DNA from: Butyrivibrio fibrisolvens 16/4
GTDB lineage: Bacteria; Bacillota; Clostridia; Lachnospirales; Lachnospiraceae
Direction of reading: 5' to 3'
DNA length: 64,000 nt
Assembly: GCA_000209815.1 (NCBI GenBank)
Contig: FP929036.1
Span: forward strand, 1,679,238-1,743,237
How positions within the stretch are numbered: position 1 is the first letter of the stretch; each line of letters opens with the position of its first letter. Below are positions 40,631 to 51,264 of this stretch, in pieces. The notes beneath the pieces were generated by a model that saw only the letters and a list, made by a program, of their open reading frames with translations, had not been told where the DNA came from and ran no database searches. A program made the translations under genes and the position numbers.

Positions 40631-41325
40631 ATGCCAAACGCAAGCAAAATAGAAGATATTATTGATGAAATTGAAGCATATATCGACGATTGTAAGCCAA
40701 CTGCTTTTTCTACAAGCAAAATCATAGTTAATAGAGATGAGCTTGAATCTTTAATTCAGGAACTTAGAACTAAGACACCTGACGAAATAAAAAATACCAG
40801 CGTATGATTGCTAATCGTGAACAGATTCTTGCAGATGCAAAGGCAAAGGCAGATGAAATCATTAGTCAGGCTCAGATTCAGACTAATGAGCTTGTTTCAG
40901 AGCATCAGATTATGCAACAGGCTTATGCTCAGGCTAATGAAGTTATTCTCATTGCCCAGAAAACTGCTCAGGAAAAAATCGATAGAGCAACAGAAGATGC
41001 CAATAATATTCGTATGGGTGCTATAGCGTATACGGATGAATTACTTGCAAATATTCAAACTATACTTGCAAATTCTATAGAAACTACCAGAAGTCGTAAC
41101 GAGACTTTCCTTGCTACTATGCAGACATATCTGGATACTGTTGATGCAAACCGTGCATCACTTCTTCCAGAGTCTCTTGATGAAGAAAGTTCTAATACTT
41201 CCACTGGTGGTGATGTAAATCAGAGCTCTACGAATTCTCAGTCATCTATTCAGGCTGCGCCTACAAAGGAAGATGATGATATTCCAGCTCTGGATATACC
41301 AGATCAGTTCTTTAATAAAGAGTAA
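40631..41325 (+). CDS. Coiled-coil protein of unknown function downstream of coaD (one frameshift)
   Basis: It starts at 40631 behind aaggag with [20 protein letters not shown] and breaks at the A run 40789-40794; one added A gives [20 protein letters not shown] and an open frame to 41325, about 231 residues. Residues 60-150 form a continuous alanine/glutamate/glutamine-rich coiled coil ([20 protein letters not shown]). The last 50 are Ser/Asn/Asp-rich and probably disordered. There is no signal peptide or membrane segment. The pattern resembles DivIVA-like proteins and proteins often labelled ATPase or V-type subunit H by weak similarity. I infer a scaffold role in division or growth but cannot assign a function. 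Confidence 0.6.
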
Positions 41326-41339
41326 TTATCTAAAATTAG

Positions 41340-41362
41340 GGGCATCCACAGGTTGGATGCCT
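41340..41362 (+). terminator. Possible weak terminator before ygiQ
   Basis: The 8-bp stem ggcatcca / tggatgcc with a 5-base loop is followed by ttatattatt rather than a pure T run. It may terminate or attenuate. Confidence 0.5.
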
Positions 41363-41383
41363 TATATTATTTAAGAGGTTTAT

Positions 41384-43361
41384 ATGCAACAGTTTTTACC
41401 AGTATCAAAAGAGGATATGAAAAAAAGAGGCATCCAGCAGCTGGATTTTGTCTACGTCTGTGGTGATGCCTACGTAGATCATCCATCTTTTGGAGCTGCC
41501 ATTATATGTAGAATACTTGAATTACACGGATATTCTGTAGGTATTATCCCTCAACCAGATTGGAAGGATGATAATTCTATTAATATTCTCGGCGAACCAC
41601 GTCTAGGCTTTTTTGTCTCTGCAGGTAATATGGACTCTATGGTTAATCACTATAGTGTTTCAAAGCATCACAGAGAGTATGATAATTATTCTCCAGGTGG
41701 AAAGGCGGGATTACGCCCAGATTATGCAACAATCGTATATTGCAATCTGATTCGTCATACATATAAAACTAAACCAATTATTATTGGAGGTATCGAGGCG
41801 TCATTACGTCGTTTGGCTCACTATGATTATTGGTCAAATAAAGTTAGACGTTCTATTCTGCTAGATTCAGGTGCCGATATCATTTCCTATGGAATGGGTG
41901 AAAGATCTGTAGTAGAAATAGCAGATTGTCTTGCATCAGGAATGGATGTAAAAGACATTACCTATATTGATGGTACTGTCTACAAAACCAGAGATAAATC
42001 CTTTACTGAGGATGCAATTATTCTTCCATCATTTGAAGAAATAAAGGCAGATAAAAAACTTATGCAAAAAGCTTCTATACTCAATACGTAAATACGGATG
42101 CATTTACGGCAAAGAAGCTTGTAGAAACCTATGATGGTGCAATGTTTGTTGTACAGAATCCTCCTCAGAAACCATTATCAAGACAGGAGATGGATGATGT
42201 TTATGCTATAGAATATATGCGTACCTATCACCCTATGTATGAGAAGGATGGTGGTATTCCAGCTATCAAGGAAGTAAAATTTTCCCTTATTAGTAATCGT
42301 GGATGTTTCGGTGGCTGCAATTTCTGTGCCCTGACATTCCATCAGGGAAGAATTATCCAATCTCGTAGCCAGGAATCTATAATAAACGAGGCAAAACTCA
42401 TTACAAAAGATCCTGAATTCAAAGGCTATATCCATGATGTAGGTGGTCCTACTGCTAATTTCAGGAATCCTTCATGTAAAAAGCAATTAGAAAAGGGCGT
42501 ATGTACCAATAGACAATGTCTATTTCCTAAAAATGTCCTAATCTACAGGTTGATCATAAAGATTATGTTGAGCTGCTCACAAAGCTTCGTAAGCTTCCAA
42601 AGGTAAAAAAGGTTTTTGTACGTTCCGGCGTTCGTTTTGATTACGTTATGTACGACAAAGACGATACCTTCCTTAGAGACCTTTGTAAATATCACATTAG
42701 CGGACAGTTAAAGGTTGCTCCAGAACATATCTCAAACAATGTATTAGGATACCTTGGAAAGCCCGATATTTCAGTCTATAACGCATTCTGTGATAAATAC
42801 GCTAAGATTAATAAAGAGCTTGGTTTAAAGCAGTATTTGGTACCTTATTTAATGAGTTCTCATCCAGGTTCTACATTGGATGATGCTATAGCTCTTGCAG
42901 AATACCTAAGAGACCATCATTTATCCCCTGAGCAGGTTCAGGATTTTTATCCAACACCTAGTACAATCTCTACAACCATGTACTATACAGAGATTGATCC
43001 AAGGGACATGAAGCCTGTTTATGTATGCAAGAATCCTCACGAAAAGGCTATGCAACGTGCTCTTATTCAATACAAGAGACCTGAAAACTATGATCTTGTA
43101 AAAGAAGCACTGATAAAAGCTGGCAGAGAGGATTTAATTGGCTTTGATGAGAATTGTCTTATCCCACCTAGAAAGATTAAGGGTAAGGATTTTAAAAAGT
43201 CTGATTCCAAAAAGCAGGCTACTAACGGCAAGACAAACGATTCAAAGAAAAACACAAAGAATTCAAATCCATCAAATAAAAATAATAAATCTGCCAGAGT
43301 AAATAACTCAGGCAAACAAAGTAGGTCAAATGAAAGAACTAAGAATAGACACAGGCGATAG
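41384..43361 (+). CDS. YgiQ-family radical SAM protein (two frameshifts)
   Basis: Three open frames join after one lost A at 42066-42070 and another at 42529-42533, giving about 660 residues, the YgiQ length. The N-terminal region begins [20 protein letters not shown]. The radical-SAM cluster motif is [18 protein letters not shown]. Later motifs are [13 protein letters not shown] (rebuilt), [10 protein letters not shown] and [11 protein letters not shown]. The last 60 residues are a Lys/Asn/Ser-rich disordered tail, common in the family. Its chemistry is unknown. The 3' end overlaps the pseudouridine synthase start by 32 bases. Confidence 0.87.
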
Positions 43362-44265
43362 CAATCAGCGATTTGACAAATTTTTAAAGCGTGTACTTCC
43401 AAATGCAAGCACAAGCTTTATTTATAAAATGCTGCGCAAAAAAAATATTACTCTTAATGAAAAAAAGGCTGATGGCTCAGAAAAGCTTAATGTTGGGGAT
43501 GTGATAAAAATTTGGTTTTCTGACGAGACCTTCGCCAAGATGGCTGGTGTATCAGAAAGAGATGAGCTATATTATTCCATTAAGGAAATAAAACCTAATA
43601 TTAATATTGTCTTTGAAGATGATGATATGATAATCATCAATAAGCCAGCGGGAGTAAAATCACAAAAGGATTCCCCATCAGATATTTCTATTAATGAAAT
43701 GGCTATATCCTATATGATTGCATCAAACCAACTTTCGGAGGAAAGCTTTAAGCATTTTCATCCTAGTGTGTGCAATAGATTAGATAGAAATACATCAGGT
43801 ATTGTTCTTTTCGCAAAAAATCTTCATGCGGCTCAGTCGTTAGGTCAGGCTCTTAAGGAACGTAGCTGTAAAAAGCTTTATCGTGCTGTAGTTCTCGGAA
43901 AAGTAGATTCTAAGCAGCAAATTGAAGGCTTTTTATGGAAGGATGAGGCTACTAATAAGGTTACTATTTCAAAGAATGAAATCCCTGATTCTAAGCCCAT
44001 CAAAACAGCTTATAATCCAATAAAAAATATTGGAGATAAATTTACATTGTTAGAGATTCATCTAATTACCGGACGAACACATCAGATTAGAGCCCATCTG
44101 GCATCAATCGGTCATCCGATATTAGGTGACAATAAATACGGAAATACGATAATTAATAAAGAACAGAAGGTAAGAGGACAGCTTCTCCACGCATATTCAA
44201 TAGAATTTGCTGATGAACGCAAGTTTGTCTGTGACTTACCAGGGGAGTTTAATGGCTACTTATAA
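43330..44265 (+). CDS. RluA-family pseudouridine synthase (RluC/D-like)
   Basis: This 311-residue protein has an N-terminal S4 RNA-binding domain (about 10-75; [20 protein letters not shown]) and the pseudouridine synthase domain. The catalytic aspartate is in [17 protein letters not shown], and the motif [20 protein letters not shown] is intact. It probably modifies 23S rRNA; the exact site cannot be told from sequence alone. It starts inside the end of ygiQ and overlaps recU by 14 bases. Confidence 0.9.
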   Translation: MKELRIDTGDSNQRFDKFLKRVLPNASTSFIYKMLRKKNITLNEKKADGSEKLNVGDVIKIWFSDETFAKMAGVSERDELYYSIKEIKPNINIVFEDDDMIIINKPAGVKSQKDSPSDISINEMAISYMIASNQLSEESFKHFHPSVCNRLDRNTSGIVLFAKNLHAAQSLGQALKERSCKKLYRAVVLGKVDSKQQIEGFLWKDEATNKVTISKNEIPDSKPIKTAYNPIKNIGDKFTLLEIHLITGRTHQIRAHLASIGHPILGDNKYGNTIINKEQKVRGQLLHAYSIEFADERKFVCDLPGEFNGYL

Positions 44266-44782
44266 ATCAAGAGGCTTACGTGGCTCTACATTCGAAGAAT
44301 TTATAAATAAAACAAATGAGGTTTATTCGGAAAACGGTTTAGCCCTCATCCAAAAGATTCCTACACCTATCACTCCAATTGATATGGATAAAAAAGGCCA
44401 TATCACTCTTGCATACTTTGATCAAAAATCTACTGTAGATTATGTTGGAGCAATTCAGGGAATTCCTGTCTGTTTTGATGCAAAGGAATGCAACAAGGAT
44501 ACCTTCCCTTTGCAGAACATACATCAACATCAGATAGATTTTATGGGCAATTGGGAGGCTCAGGATGGATTAGCTTTCATCCTTATATTCTTTAGCGAGA
44601 GGGATTTATATTATTATCTTACTTACGAGAAGTTAAAAGGATTTTGGAATAGAATGGCAAATGGAGGTAGAAAAAGTTTTAGAATTGAAGAACTTGATGA
44701 TAAGTATTTTTTCTCCACAAAGCCTAATCTATTGGTGCCTTATTTAGATATGATTAATGTAGATCTTGCCAATAGAAAATAG
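44252..44782 (+). CDS. recU: Holliday junction resolvase RecU
   Basis: RecU cleaves four-way junctions in Firmicutes in place of RuvC, complementing ruvAB upstream. The 176-residue protein has the family motifs RGLRGSTFEEFINKTNEVY, the metal-binding DYVGAIQGIPVCFDAKEC (D...E-x-K type nuclease core) and HQIDFMGNW. The ATG at 44252 follows ggggag; an earlier in-frame ATG lies inside the previous gene and lacks a ribosome site. In Bacillus recU is paired with ponA, but no PBP follows here. Confidence 0.9.
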   Translation: MATYKSRGLRGSTFEEFINKTNEVYSENGLALIQKIPTPITPIDMDKKGHITLAYFDQKSTVDYVGAIQGIPVCFDAKECNKDTFPLQNIHQHQIDFMGNWEAQDGLAFILIFFSERDLYYYLTYEKLKGFWNRMANGGRKSFRIEELDDKYFFSTKPNLLVPYLDMINVDLANRK

Positions 44783-44795
44783 ATAATAAAAATAG

Positions 44796-44835
44796 AAATC
44801 AGACCACAATCTTTAAGATTAGGGTCTGATTTTTA
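44796..44835 (+). terminator. Rho-independent terminator after recU
   Basis: The stem aaatcagacc / ggtctgattt has a 17-base spacer that itself contains an inner repeat (aatctt / aagatt), followed by ttta. Confidence 0.8.
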
Positions 44836-44883
44836 AATTGTTATAAAAGATAATGCCAAATCTATACCTTTCTTGCCAAGTTA

Positions 44884-44912
44884 TTGTATATAACAATTTT
44901 TGCTGATATATT
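44884..44912 (+). promoter_or_regulatory. Promoter of the coiled-coil surface protein gene
   Basis: TTGTAT (44884-44889), 17-base spacer, TATATT (44907-44912). The predicted 5' leader is about 90 bases, long for this genome; I see no known riboswitch in it. Confidence 0.5.
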
Positions 44913-45009
44913 ATGTGACCAGTGAGTTCACAAATTCTTCACAGGTTTTCATCAACCAGTCAAATCTGTGTAACTCCATAGTGTTATACAAAGAAAGGTA
45001 GTAATTTAT

Positions 45010-47415
45010 ATGAAAAAGAATGTTGTAAAAGCTATGTCATTAGGTTTATCGGCAGTAACACTTGCTGGTTCTATAAATATGACAGCACTTGCTGATGAAA
45101 TAACATCAGAAGAACAAATTGAAAATACAACTGAGAATGTCTCAGAAAATCCTACAGAAACAAATACAGAAGATGCTGCTGATGAGGCATCAAAATCATT
45201 ATCAGATGCAGTAGAATCAGTTGGAGAATATAATAAATCAGTTAATGAAGATAATATGGGTGTTGTAGAAGGTGATCTTACAGCATCTGAGGCTGCTAGA
45301 GAAGCAGCAAAAGAAGCAGCAGAGGCTGGTAAGAATGCATCTGTTTCTGAGGCTGTTAAGCAGGCTGAAAAAGCAGCTGATGCCGTTGCTACAGCTGAGG
45401 CTGTAAAAGTTCAGGCTGAAGAAAAAGTCGAGAACGCCCAGGACGCTTGTAATGAAGCAAAGGCTTCACTTGATAATGCCAGAGCCGAGTTGAATAAGTT
45501 ATTAGCTAAGAATGGCATTAATGTAGATCATAAGGAAGATTATTCAGAAGATATGCAGGCTGCTATTGATTCAGCACAGAAAGTTCTTAATGATGCTCAG
45601 CTTGCTTATGATTCAGCTGTTAGTGAGTTATCTGATGCTGAGGCCAGATTAAATTCTGCAGAATTAGAACTTGCTGCCAAGGAGCAGGCATGTAAGAATG
45701 CTGAGGAAGCACTAGCAAATGCTAATGCTTTAAAGGCTGGTGCAGAATATGCAAAGGGTGTTTATACAACAAACTATGAGGCTGCAACTAAATTCTTAAG
45801 GGAAGCACAGGCAAAGCAAATCGATAACGCAAATAAATTAAATAAGCTTAATGGTGAATATACTGATGCTGTTGAAGCTAATGAAAAAATCGATTTTAAT
45901 GAAAATGATTTATCACAGGCAGAAATTGATTTAGGAAAAGCAGAAAAGGATTTTGAAAGCGCAGATTCATTAAATAATTATGTTAATCAGATTGATGAAA
46001 GCATTAATAATTTAAGTAGAGTTAGAAGTAAGGATAATAATACTAAAATTGCTAAAAAACTAATCGAGTATTATGTTTATCAGTCACTTGATAACAAGGC
46101 TGATTTTAATCCAGCATTATTAAAGATGAAATCCAACTTTTCAAGCCCTGAATGGGAGCGTCACTATATTGAGGTTTGGTACAATAATCAATTCCAGGGC
46201 TATTTTAATTTTGAAACATTAGATAAGAATGGTAATCATGTATCTGGTGTTAATTTCTTCGGATTAGGCTCAGTTTATGAAAGAGATACTCATCAGGTTT
46301 CTATTATTAAGAAAAGTAGTGCTTGGTCATATGGAGGAGATGTAGTTCTTTATGAAAAGTCTGGTTTAATCAATAGTGTAGAAAAGAGCTATACTTCTGA
46401 AAAAGAAGCAGCAAAGAATGCTTTATCAGACGCAAAAATAAAAGAGCAACCTTCAGAAAACAGTGGCAACATTAACTCAGGCAAAATCCGACAAAGAAGC
46501 TGCTGAAAAAAAGGTACAAGATACTAAAAAAGCTTATGACGAAGCAGTGAAGCAATATGGCGTAGATTCAGAAGAAGCTAAAAAGCTTGCTGTACAGATT
46601 ATCTTTTCTAGCTCAGAGGCTCAAAGACTTAAGACATTAATTGCATTTTCAGATTCTACTATTGCACTTGCTGATGAAAATATTAATAATGCAAACTTAG
46701 CAATTTCAAATGCTAATGAAGCTAAGAAGGCTGCTAACGATGAATTAACGGCTGCTGTATCTAATAAGTCAGATAAGGTTTCTGCAAAAAATAGCACTTC
46801 TTCAGCTCTTGAAGCTGTTAAGGAAACCTACAAAAAGGTTTCAGATATGGCAAAGAATCTTATTGGTCTTAAGGACAAAAAGATTCTGCAAATAAGTCAC
46901 TTTCATCAATGAAGGATGACCTTAAGAAGATTATTGAAAATTTAGATGCAACTAAGGAATCAGCAAAAATTGCTGATAACAATGTAGAGGCAGCTAAGAG
47001 AAGAGCCGCTGAGGCAGCAGCAAAGAACAATCATAGCTCATCACATTCTTCAAGTGTAGTCACTGTAATTGATGATAACACAGAAGAGATGGAGACAATT
47101 GAAAACTTCACAGTTGTAACACCTGTTAAGACAGCCGCAAAGGCATCTAGAACAAACAGAGTTGCTAAGACAGCAAGTGTTTCAAATGACGTTGTTGCAA
47201 TCGAAGATGAGGCTACTCCACTTGCAGGTGATACTGTAGAGAAGACTTCTAATGAGTCAAATAGAGTTGTAAATATTGGAGATGAAGAAACACCAAAGGC
47301 TGTAGCTACAAAGAAGGGATTCACTAAGACTCTCGCTGGATTATTAGTCCTTCTTATTGCAATTTTAGTTGGTGGTACCACAGCATACGTTAAGAAGAAA
47401 TCTTCTGACAAATAA
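45010..47415 (+). CDS. Secreted coiled-coil surface protein with C-terminal membrane anchor (frameshifted)
   Basis: Three open frames join into about 802 residues after lost A bases at about 46434-46460 (two) and 46877-46881 (one). A signal peptide covers residues 1-29 (KKNVVKAMSLGLSAVTLAGS, then TALA|DE). Residues 55-300 are an alanine/glutamate-rich coiled coil. Residues about 340-440 form a compact insert rich in Tyr, Trp and Phe, perhaps a beta domain (EWERHYIEVWYNNQFQGYF). More coiled coil follows, then a Ser/His run and a Thr/Val/Ala linker. The linker holds two copies of a VV-x-I-x-D-E-x-T-P motif (VVAIEDEATPLAG, VVNIGDEETPKA). A membrane helix and a KKKSSDK tail end it. No LPxTG is present. 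It is monocistronic. I do not recognise a function; adhesion or a cell-surface scaffold is plausible. Confidence 0.75.
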
Positions 47416-47433
47416 TTAAATTTATGAATATAA

Positions 47434-47472
47434 AAACAGGCCTTAATCTTTATTAGATTAGGTCTGTTTTTT
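47434..47472 (+). terminator. Rho-independent terminator after the surface protein gene
   Basis: A long imperfect stem (aaacaggccttaatct / agattaggtctgttt) is followed by seven T. Confidence 0.82.
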
Positions 47473-47490
47473 TACGCCCTGAGGCCATTG

Positions 47491-47519
47491 TTGACTTCGG
47501 GGCTTTATTAAAGTATAAT
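47491..47519 (+). promoter_or_regulatory. Strong sigma-A promoter of the his operon
   Basis: TTGACT (47491-47496), 17-base spacer, TATAAT (47514-47519), close to consensus. The start site would be near 47526, within the palindrome that follows. Confidence 0.75.
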
Positions 47520-47520
47520 A

Positions 47521-47546
47521 ACTTTAGTTCTTTATCAGACTAAAGT
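47521..47546 (+). promoter_or_regulatory. Palindrome over the his start site, candidate operator
   Basis: A perfect 8-bp inverted repeat, ACTTTAGT, ten bases, ACTAAAGT, starts two bases after the -10 box and spans the expected start site. Because its left arm is mostly upstream of the start site, it is better placed to bind a repressor than to act as an RNA hairpin. A T run after it leaves a weak terminator as an alternative. A TrpR-family HisR (YerC) type regulator is possible but not shown. Confidence 0.5.
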
Positions 47547-47568
47547 GTTTTTTATAAGAGGGACAAAA

Positions 47569-48573
47569 ATGAAAAATCTTACTTTACACACTCCAGAGGG
47601 AGTAAGAGATATATACAACAGTGAATATGAACAAAGATTAGATGTACTTTACAATCTTAGAAAGTGTTTTAAGGAATCAGGATATTCACCAATATCCACA
47701 CCAACATTTGAGTATTTAGAAACATTTTCAAGGGAAGTAGGCTCTTGCAAATCAAATGAGATGTTTAAATTTTTTGATAGAGATGGAAATACACTGGTTT
47801 TAAGACCAGACATCACACCATCTATAGCAAGAGCGGCTGCTATGTATTTTTCTGATACAGATGGTCCTGTTAAGCTTTCTTACGAAGGCAATGTATTTAT
47901 AAATTATCATAGCCTTCAGGGACGATTAAAAGAAAGCACACAGGCCGGTTGTGAATTTATAGGGGATAGCTCTGTAGATGCCGATGCTGAGATTCTTACA
48001 ATTGTAGTAAATGCCTTAAAGAAAATTGGTCTTAAGGAGTTTGAGATTGGTGTAGGCCATATCGATGTGGTAAGAGGACTTATTGATGCTGCAAATCTAT
48101 CAGAAGACAAAGAGGAAAGACTCATCGATTTAATATCAAATAAAAACTTTTTTGGGGCAAAAGAGCTTTTACAGCAGGAAGAGGTTAGCAAAGGTTTAAT
48201 CGAGCTTTTTGATATTACAGGTAAAATAATGAATTCTCCAAAGGAATGGGCGCCTTACCTGGAAAAAGCAAAAAAATATAAAAAGGTCTATGATGCTTTA
48301 GAATATCTTACAAAGCTTTATGACCTATTAAATAAAAACAAAGTAATGGATTACATTTCCTTTGAACTTGGAATGATTTCCGAGTATAAATACTACACTG
48401 GAATCATCTTTACAGGCTATTCTTATGGTGTGGGAGAGCCACTTGTAAAGGGAGGAAGATATGATTCACTCCTTAGCCTTTTCGGAAAAGACTCTCCAGC
48501 AATTGGATTTGCTATTACTGTTGATCAGCTAATGTTGGCCTTAAAAAGGCTACCAATTGAAAAAGGTAACTAA
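47569..48573 (+). CDS. hisZ: ATP phosphoribosyltransferase regulatory subunit HisZ
   Basis: HisZ resembles class II histidyl-tRNA synthetase but lacks aminoacylation; it activates short-form HisG and confers histidine feedback. The 334-residue protein shows HTPEGVRDIYNSEYEQR, PTFEYLETFS, the motif 2-like FKFFDRDGNTLVLRPDIT and the C-terminal VKGGRYDSLLSLFGKDSPAIGFA (shown in part). The ATG at 47569 follows agaggga. No histidyl-tRNA-synthetase anticodon domain is present. The next gene encodes the catalytic subunit. Confidence 0.92.
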   Translation: MKNLTLHTPEGVRDIYNSEYEQRLDVLYNLRKCFKESGYSPISTPTFEYLETFSREVGSCKSNEMFKFFDRDGNTLVLRPDITPSIARAAAMYFSDTDGPVKLSYEGNVFINYHSLQGRLKESTQAGCEFIGDSSVDADAEILTIVVNALKKIGLKEFEIGVGHIDVVRGLIDAANLSEDKEERLIDLISNKNFFGAKELLQQEEVSKGLIELFDITGKIMNSPKEWAPYLEKAKKYKKVYDALEYLTKLYDLLNKNKVMDYISFELGMISEYKYYTGIIFTGYSYGVGEPLVKGGRYDSLLSLFGKDSPAIGFAITVDQLMLALKRLPIEKGN

Positions 48574-48584
48574 TGAGGTGAAAG

Positions 48585-49241
48585 ATGGAAGATAGATACT
48601 TAACCTTCGCCCTAGGTAAAGGACGATTGGCAAAGAAAACACTGGAATTATTTGAAAGTATTGGTATTACCTGCGAAGAAATGAAGGATCCAGATACTAG
48701 AAAGCTTATTTTTACCAATGAAGAATTAAAGCTTAGATTCTTCTTAGCAAAAGGTCCTGATGTCCCAACATACGTAGAATATGGAGCTGCAGATATTGGA
48801 GTTGTGGGAGAAGATACAATATTAGAAGAAAATAGAAATATATACGAGGTTTTAGATCTTGGTTTTGGAAAATGTCGTATGTGTGTCTGTGGCCCAGCTG
48901 AGGCTGCTGATTTATTAAAGCATCACGAGCTTATTCGTGTAGCCAGCAAATATCCTCGCATTGCAAAGGAATATTTCTACAATACTAAGAATCAAACAGT
49001 AGAGATAATTAAGCTTAACGGCTCAATAGAGCTTGCCCCTATTGTTGGATTATCCGAGGTTATCGTTGATATTGTAGAAACAGGTTCCACACTCAGAGAA
49101 AATGGTCTTGTGGTTTTAGAGGAAATATGTCCACTTTCTGCCAGAATGGTAGTAAATCAGGTTTCTATGAAAATGGAACACGAAAGAATTACGGAACTTA
49201 TCGAAAAGCTAAAGGGAGCACTAGAAAATGAAGAAGCTTAA
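48585..49241 (+). CDS. hisG: ATP phosphoribosyltransferase, short catalytic form HisG
   Basis: This is the first enzyme of histidine synthesis, joining ATP and PRPP. The 218-residue protein has [43 protein letters not shown] and the PRPP loop [15 protein letters not shown]. It lacks the regulatory C-terminal domain of long HisG, so it depends on HisZ, encoded just before it. It overlaps hisD by 14 bases. Confidence 0.95.
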   Translation: MEDRYLTFALGKGRLAKKTLELFESIGITCEEMKDPDTRKLIFTNEELKLRFFLAKGPDVPTYVEYGAADIGVVGEDTILEENRNIYEVLDLGFGKCRMCVCGPAEAADLLKHHELIRVASKYPRIAKEYFYNTKNQTVEIIKLNGSIELAPIVGLSEVIVDIVETGSTLRENGLVVLEEICPLSARMVVNQVSMKMEHERITELIEKLKGALENEEA

Positions 49242-50521
49242 GCTTACAAAAGATACCATAGATAATATTTTAGAATCATTATTAAAAAGAAGTCCAAATC
49301 AGTATGCTGAATATGAAGCTACTGTATCGGATATCGTAAATACGGTTAGGAATGATAGTGATAAAGCTATATTCGCATATACGAAAAAATTTGATGGAGC
49401 AGATATTAATTCATCAAATATCGTAGTTACGAATGAAGAAATAGAAGAAGCCTATAAAATAGTACCAAACGAGCTTGTAGAGGTTATTAGAAAAGCCCTG
49501 GTAAATATCGAAAGCTATCACGCAAAACAAAAGCAAAATAGCTGGTTTACATCAGAAGAAGGAATAATTCTTGGTCAAAAGGTAACACCTCTTGCAAAAG
49601 TTGGCGTATATGTGCCTGGCGGAAAAGCTGTATATCCATCATCAGTACTTATGAATATTATGCCTGCTAAGGTGGCTGGTGTACCAGAAATATATATGTG
49701 TACCCCTTGCAATAAAGAAGGAAAAGTAAATCCTAGTACATTAGTTGCAGCAAACGAAGCAGGTGTAAATAAAATTTTTAAATGTGGTGGAGCTCAGGCT
49801 ATAGCCGCAATGGCCTTTGGCACAGAATCTATCCCAAAGGTTGATAAAATCGTTGGCCCTGGAAATATATTTGTAGCACTTGCTAAAAAGGCTGTGTTTG
49901 GATATGTTTCAATTGATTCCATCGCAGGCCCTTCAGAAATACTGGTTCTTGCAGATGAAACAGCAAATCCTACCTATGTAGCAGCTGATTTATTGTCTCA
50001 GGCAGAGCATGACGAACTTGCATCAGCAATACTTGTAACTACTTCTGAAAAACTTGCAGATGAGGTGGAAAAGGAAATCGAAAGATTTGTAAAGATTTTA
50101 TCCCGCAAAGATATTATTCAAAAGTCCCTTGATAATTTTGGATATCTTCTTGTGGCTGATAATAAAAAGGATGCAATCGACTGCGTTAATGCCATAGCCT
50201 CAGAGCATCTAGAAATCGTTACAGCAAATCCATTTGAGGATATGACATATGTAAAAAAATGCCGGAGCGATTTTCCTTGGTCAATATTCATCAGAGCCGC
50301 TTGGGGATTATTTTGCAGGACCAAATCATGTGCTTCCAACAAATGGAACAGCAAGATTTTTCTCTCCATTATCGGTGGATGATTTTATAAAGAAATCAAG
50401 CATTATTTCTTATTCCAGGGAAGCTTTAGAGGCTGTTTATCCTGATATTGTTAAGTTTGCCAACAACGAGCAATTAACAGCACATGCTAACTCTATAAAG
50501 GTAAGATTTGAGGATATATAA
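49228..50521 (+). CDS. hisD: Histidinol dehydrogenase (one frameshift)
   Basis: The enzyme oxidises histidinol to histidine with NAD+. Recognisable are [42 protein letters not shown], the zinc and catalytic segment [16 protein letters not shown] and [13 protein letters not shown]. An extra A in the run 50253-50259 shifts the frame, the one clear insertion in this window. Corrected, it reads [20 protein letters not shown], then [19 protein letters not shown] to the stop at 50521, about 431 residues. A 125-base gap follows before hisB. Confidence 0.92.
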
Positions 50522-50646
50522 TCATAAATCAACGGCAAATATATAGAAATTCAAATACTCTTTTTGTGTAGTTTACCAACCTTTAAATAAATTCGTAATT
50601 TCGGTATAATTAAAGGCGTGGGTAATATAAATAATTAGGTGAAAAA

Positions 50647-51243
50647 ATGTCAGAAGAACGTAGAGCAAAGGTAGCTAGAAAAACAAAAGAAACAGACATT
50701 ACTATCGATTTTACCATTGATGGAAAGGGCGATTGCCAGGTAAATTCCGGCATAGGTTTTTTTGATCATATGTTAGAGGCATTTACCAGACACGGGCTTT
50801 TTAATTTATCTGCATCTATAAAAGGAGATTTGCAGGTTGACTGTCACCATACAATAGAAGATACGGGCATTGTTCTTGGTAATGCCATTAAAAAGGCCTG
50901 TGGCAGCAAGCTTGGTATCAAGCGTTATGGCAGTTTCATTCTTCCAATGGATGAAACATTAGTGCTAGTAGCAGTTGATCTTTGTAACCGTCCTTATCTT
51001 TCATTTGAAGCAGAATTTCCTACAGAAAAAATCGGTTATATGGACACTGAAATGGTTAAAGAGTTTTTCTATGCTATTTCATATTCCGCTGGAATGAATT
51101 TACACATAAAGGTTCTTACACCGGGGAATTCGCATCACATGTGCGAAGCAATATTTAAGGCCTTCGCCAAGGCTTTAGATGATGCTACAACCATTGACCC
51201 AAGACTTAATGATCAGGCAATGACTACAAAGGGTTCAATATAA
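50647..51243 (+). CDS. hisB: Imidazoleglycerol-phosphate dehydratase
   Basis: The 198-residue enzyme has the two metal motifs DCHHTIEDTGIVLG and NSHHMCEAIFKA plus GIGFFDHMLEAFTRHG. It is the stand-alone IGPD without the phosphatase domain of the E. coli HisB. The start follows taggtg. A TATAAT at 50605-50610 could be part of an internal promoter, but its -35 (TTTAAA) is poor. Confidence 0.95.
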   Translation: MSEERRAKVARKTKETDITIDFTIDGKGDCQVNSGIGFFDHMLEAFTRHGLFNLSASIKGDLQVDCHHTIEDTGIVLGNAIKKACGSKLGIKRYGSFILPMDETLVLVAVDLCNRPYLSFEAEFPTEKIGYMDTEMVKEFFYAISYSAGMNLHIKVLTPGNSHHMCEAIFKAFAKALDDATTIDPRLNDQAMTTKGSI

Positions 51244-51264
51244 TTCAAAGGAGCAGAACATAAA

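Noticed and set aside
50582..50610. Internal promoter before hisB
   Set aside because: TATAAT is good but the -35 (TTTAAA) is poor; left as a remark in the hisB entry.
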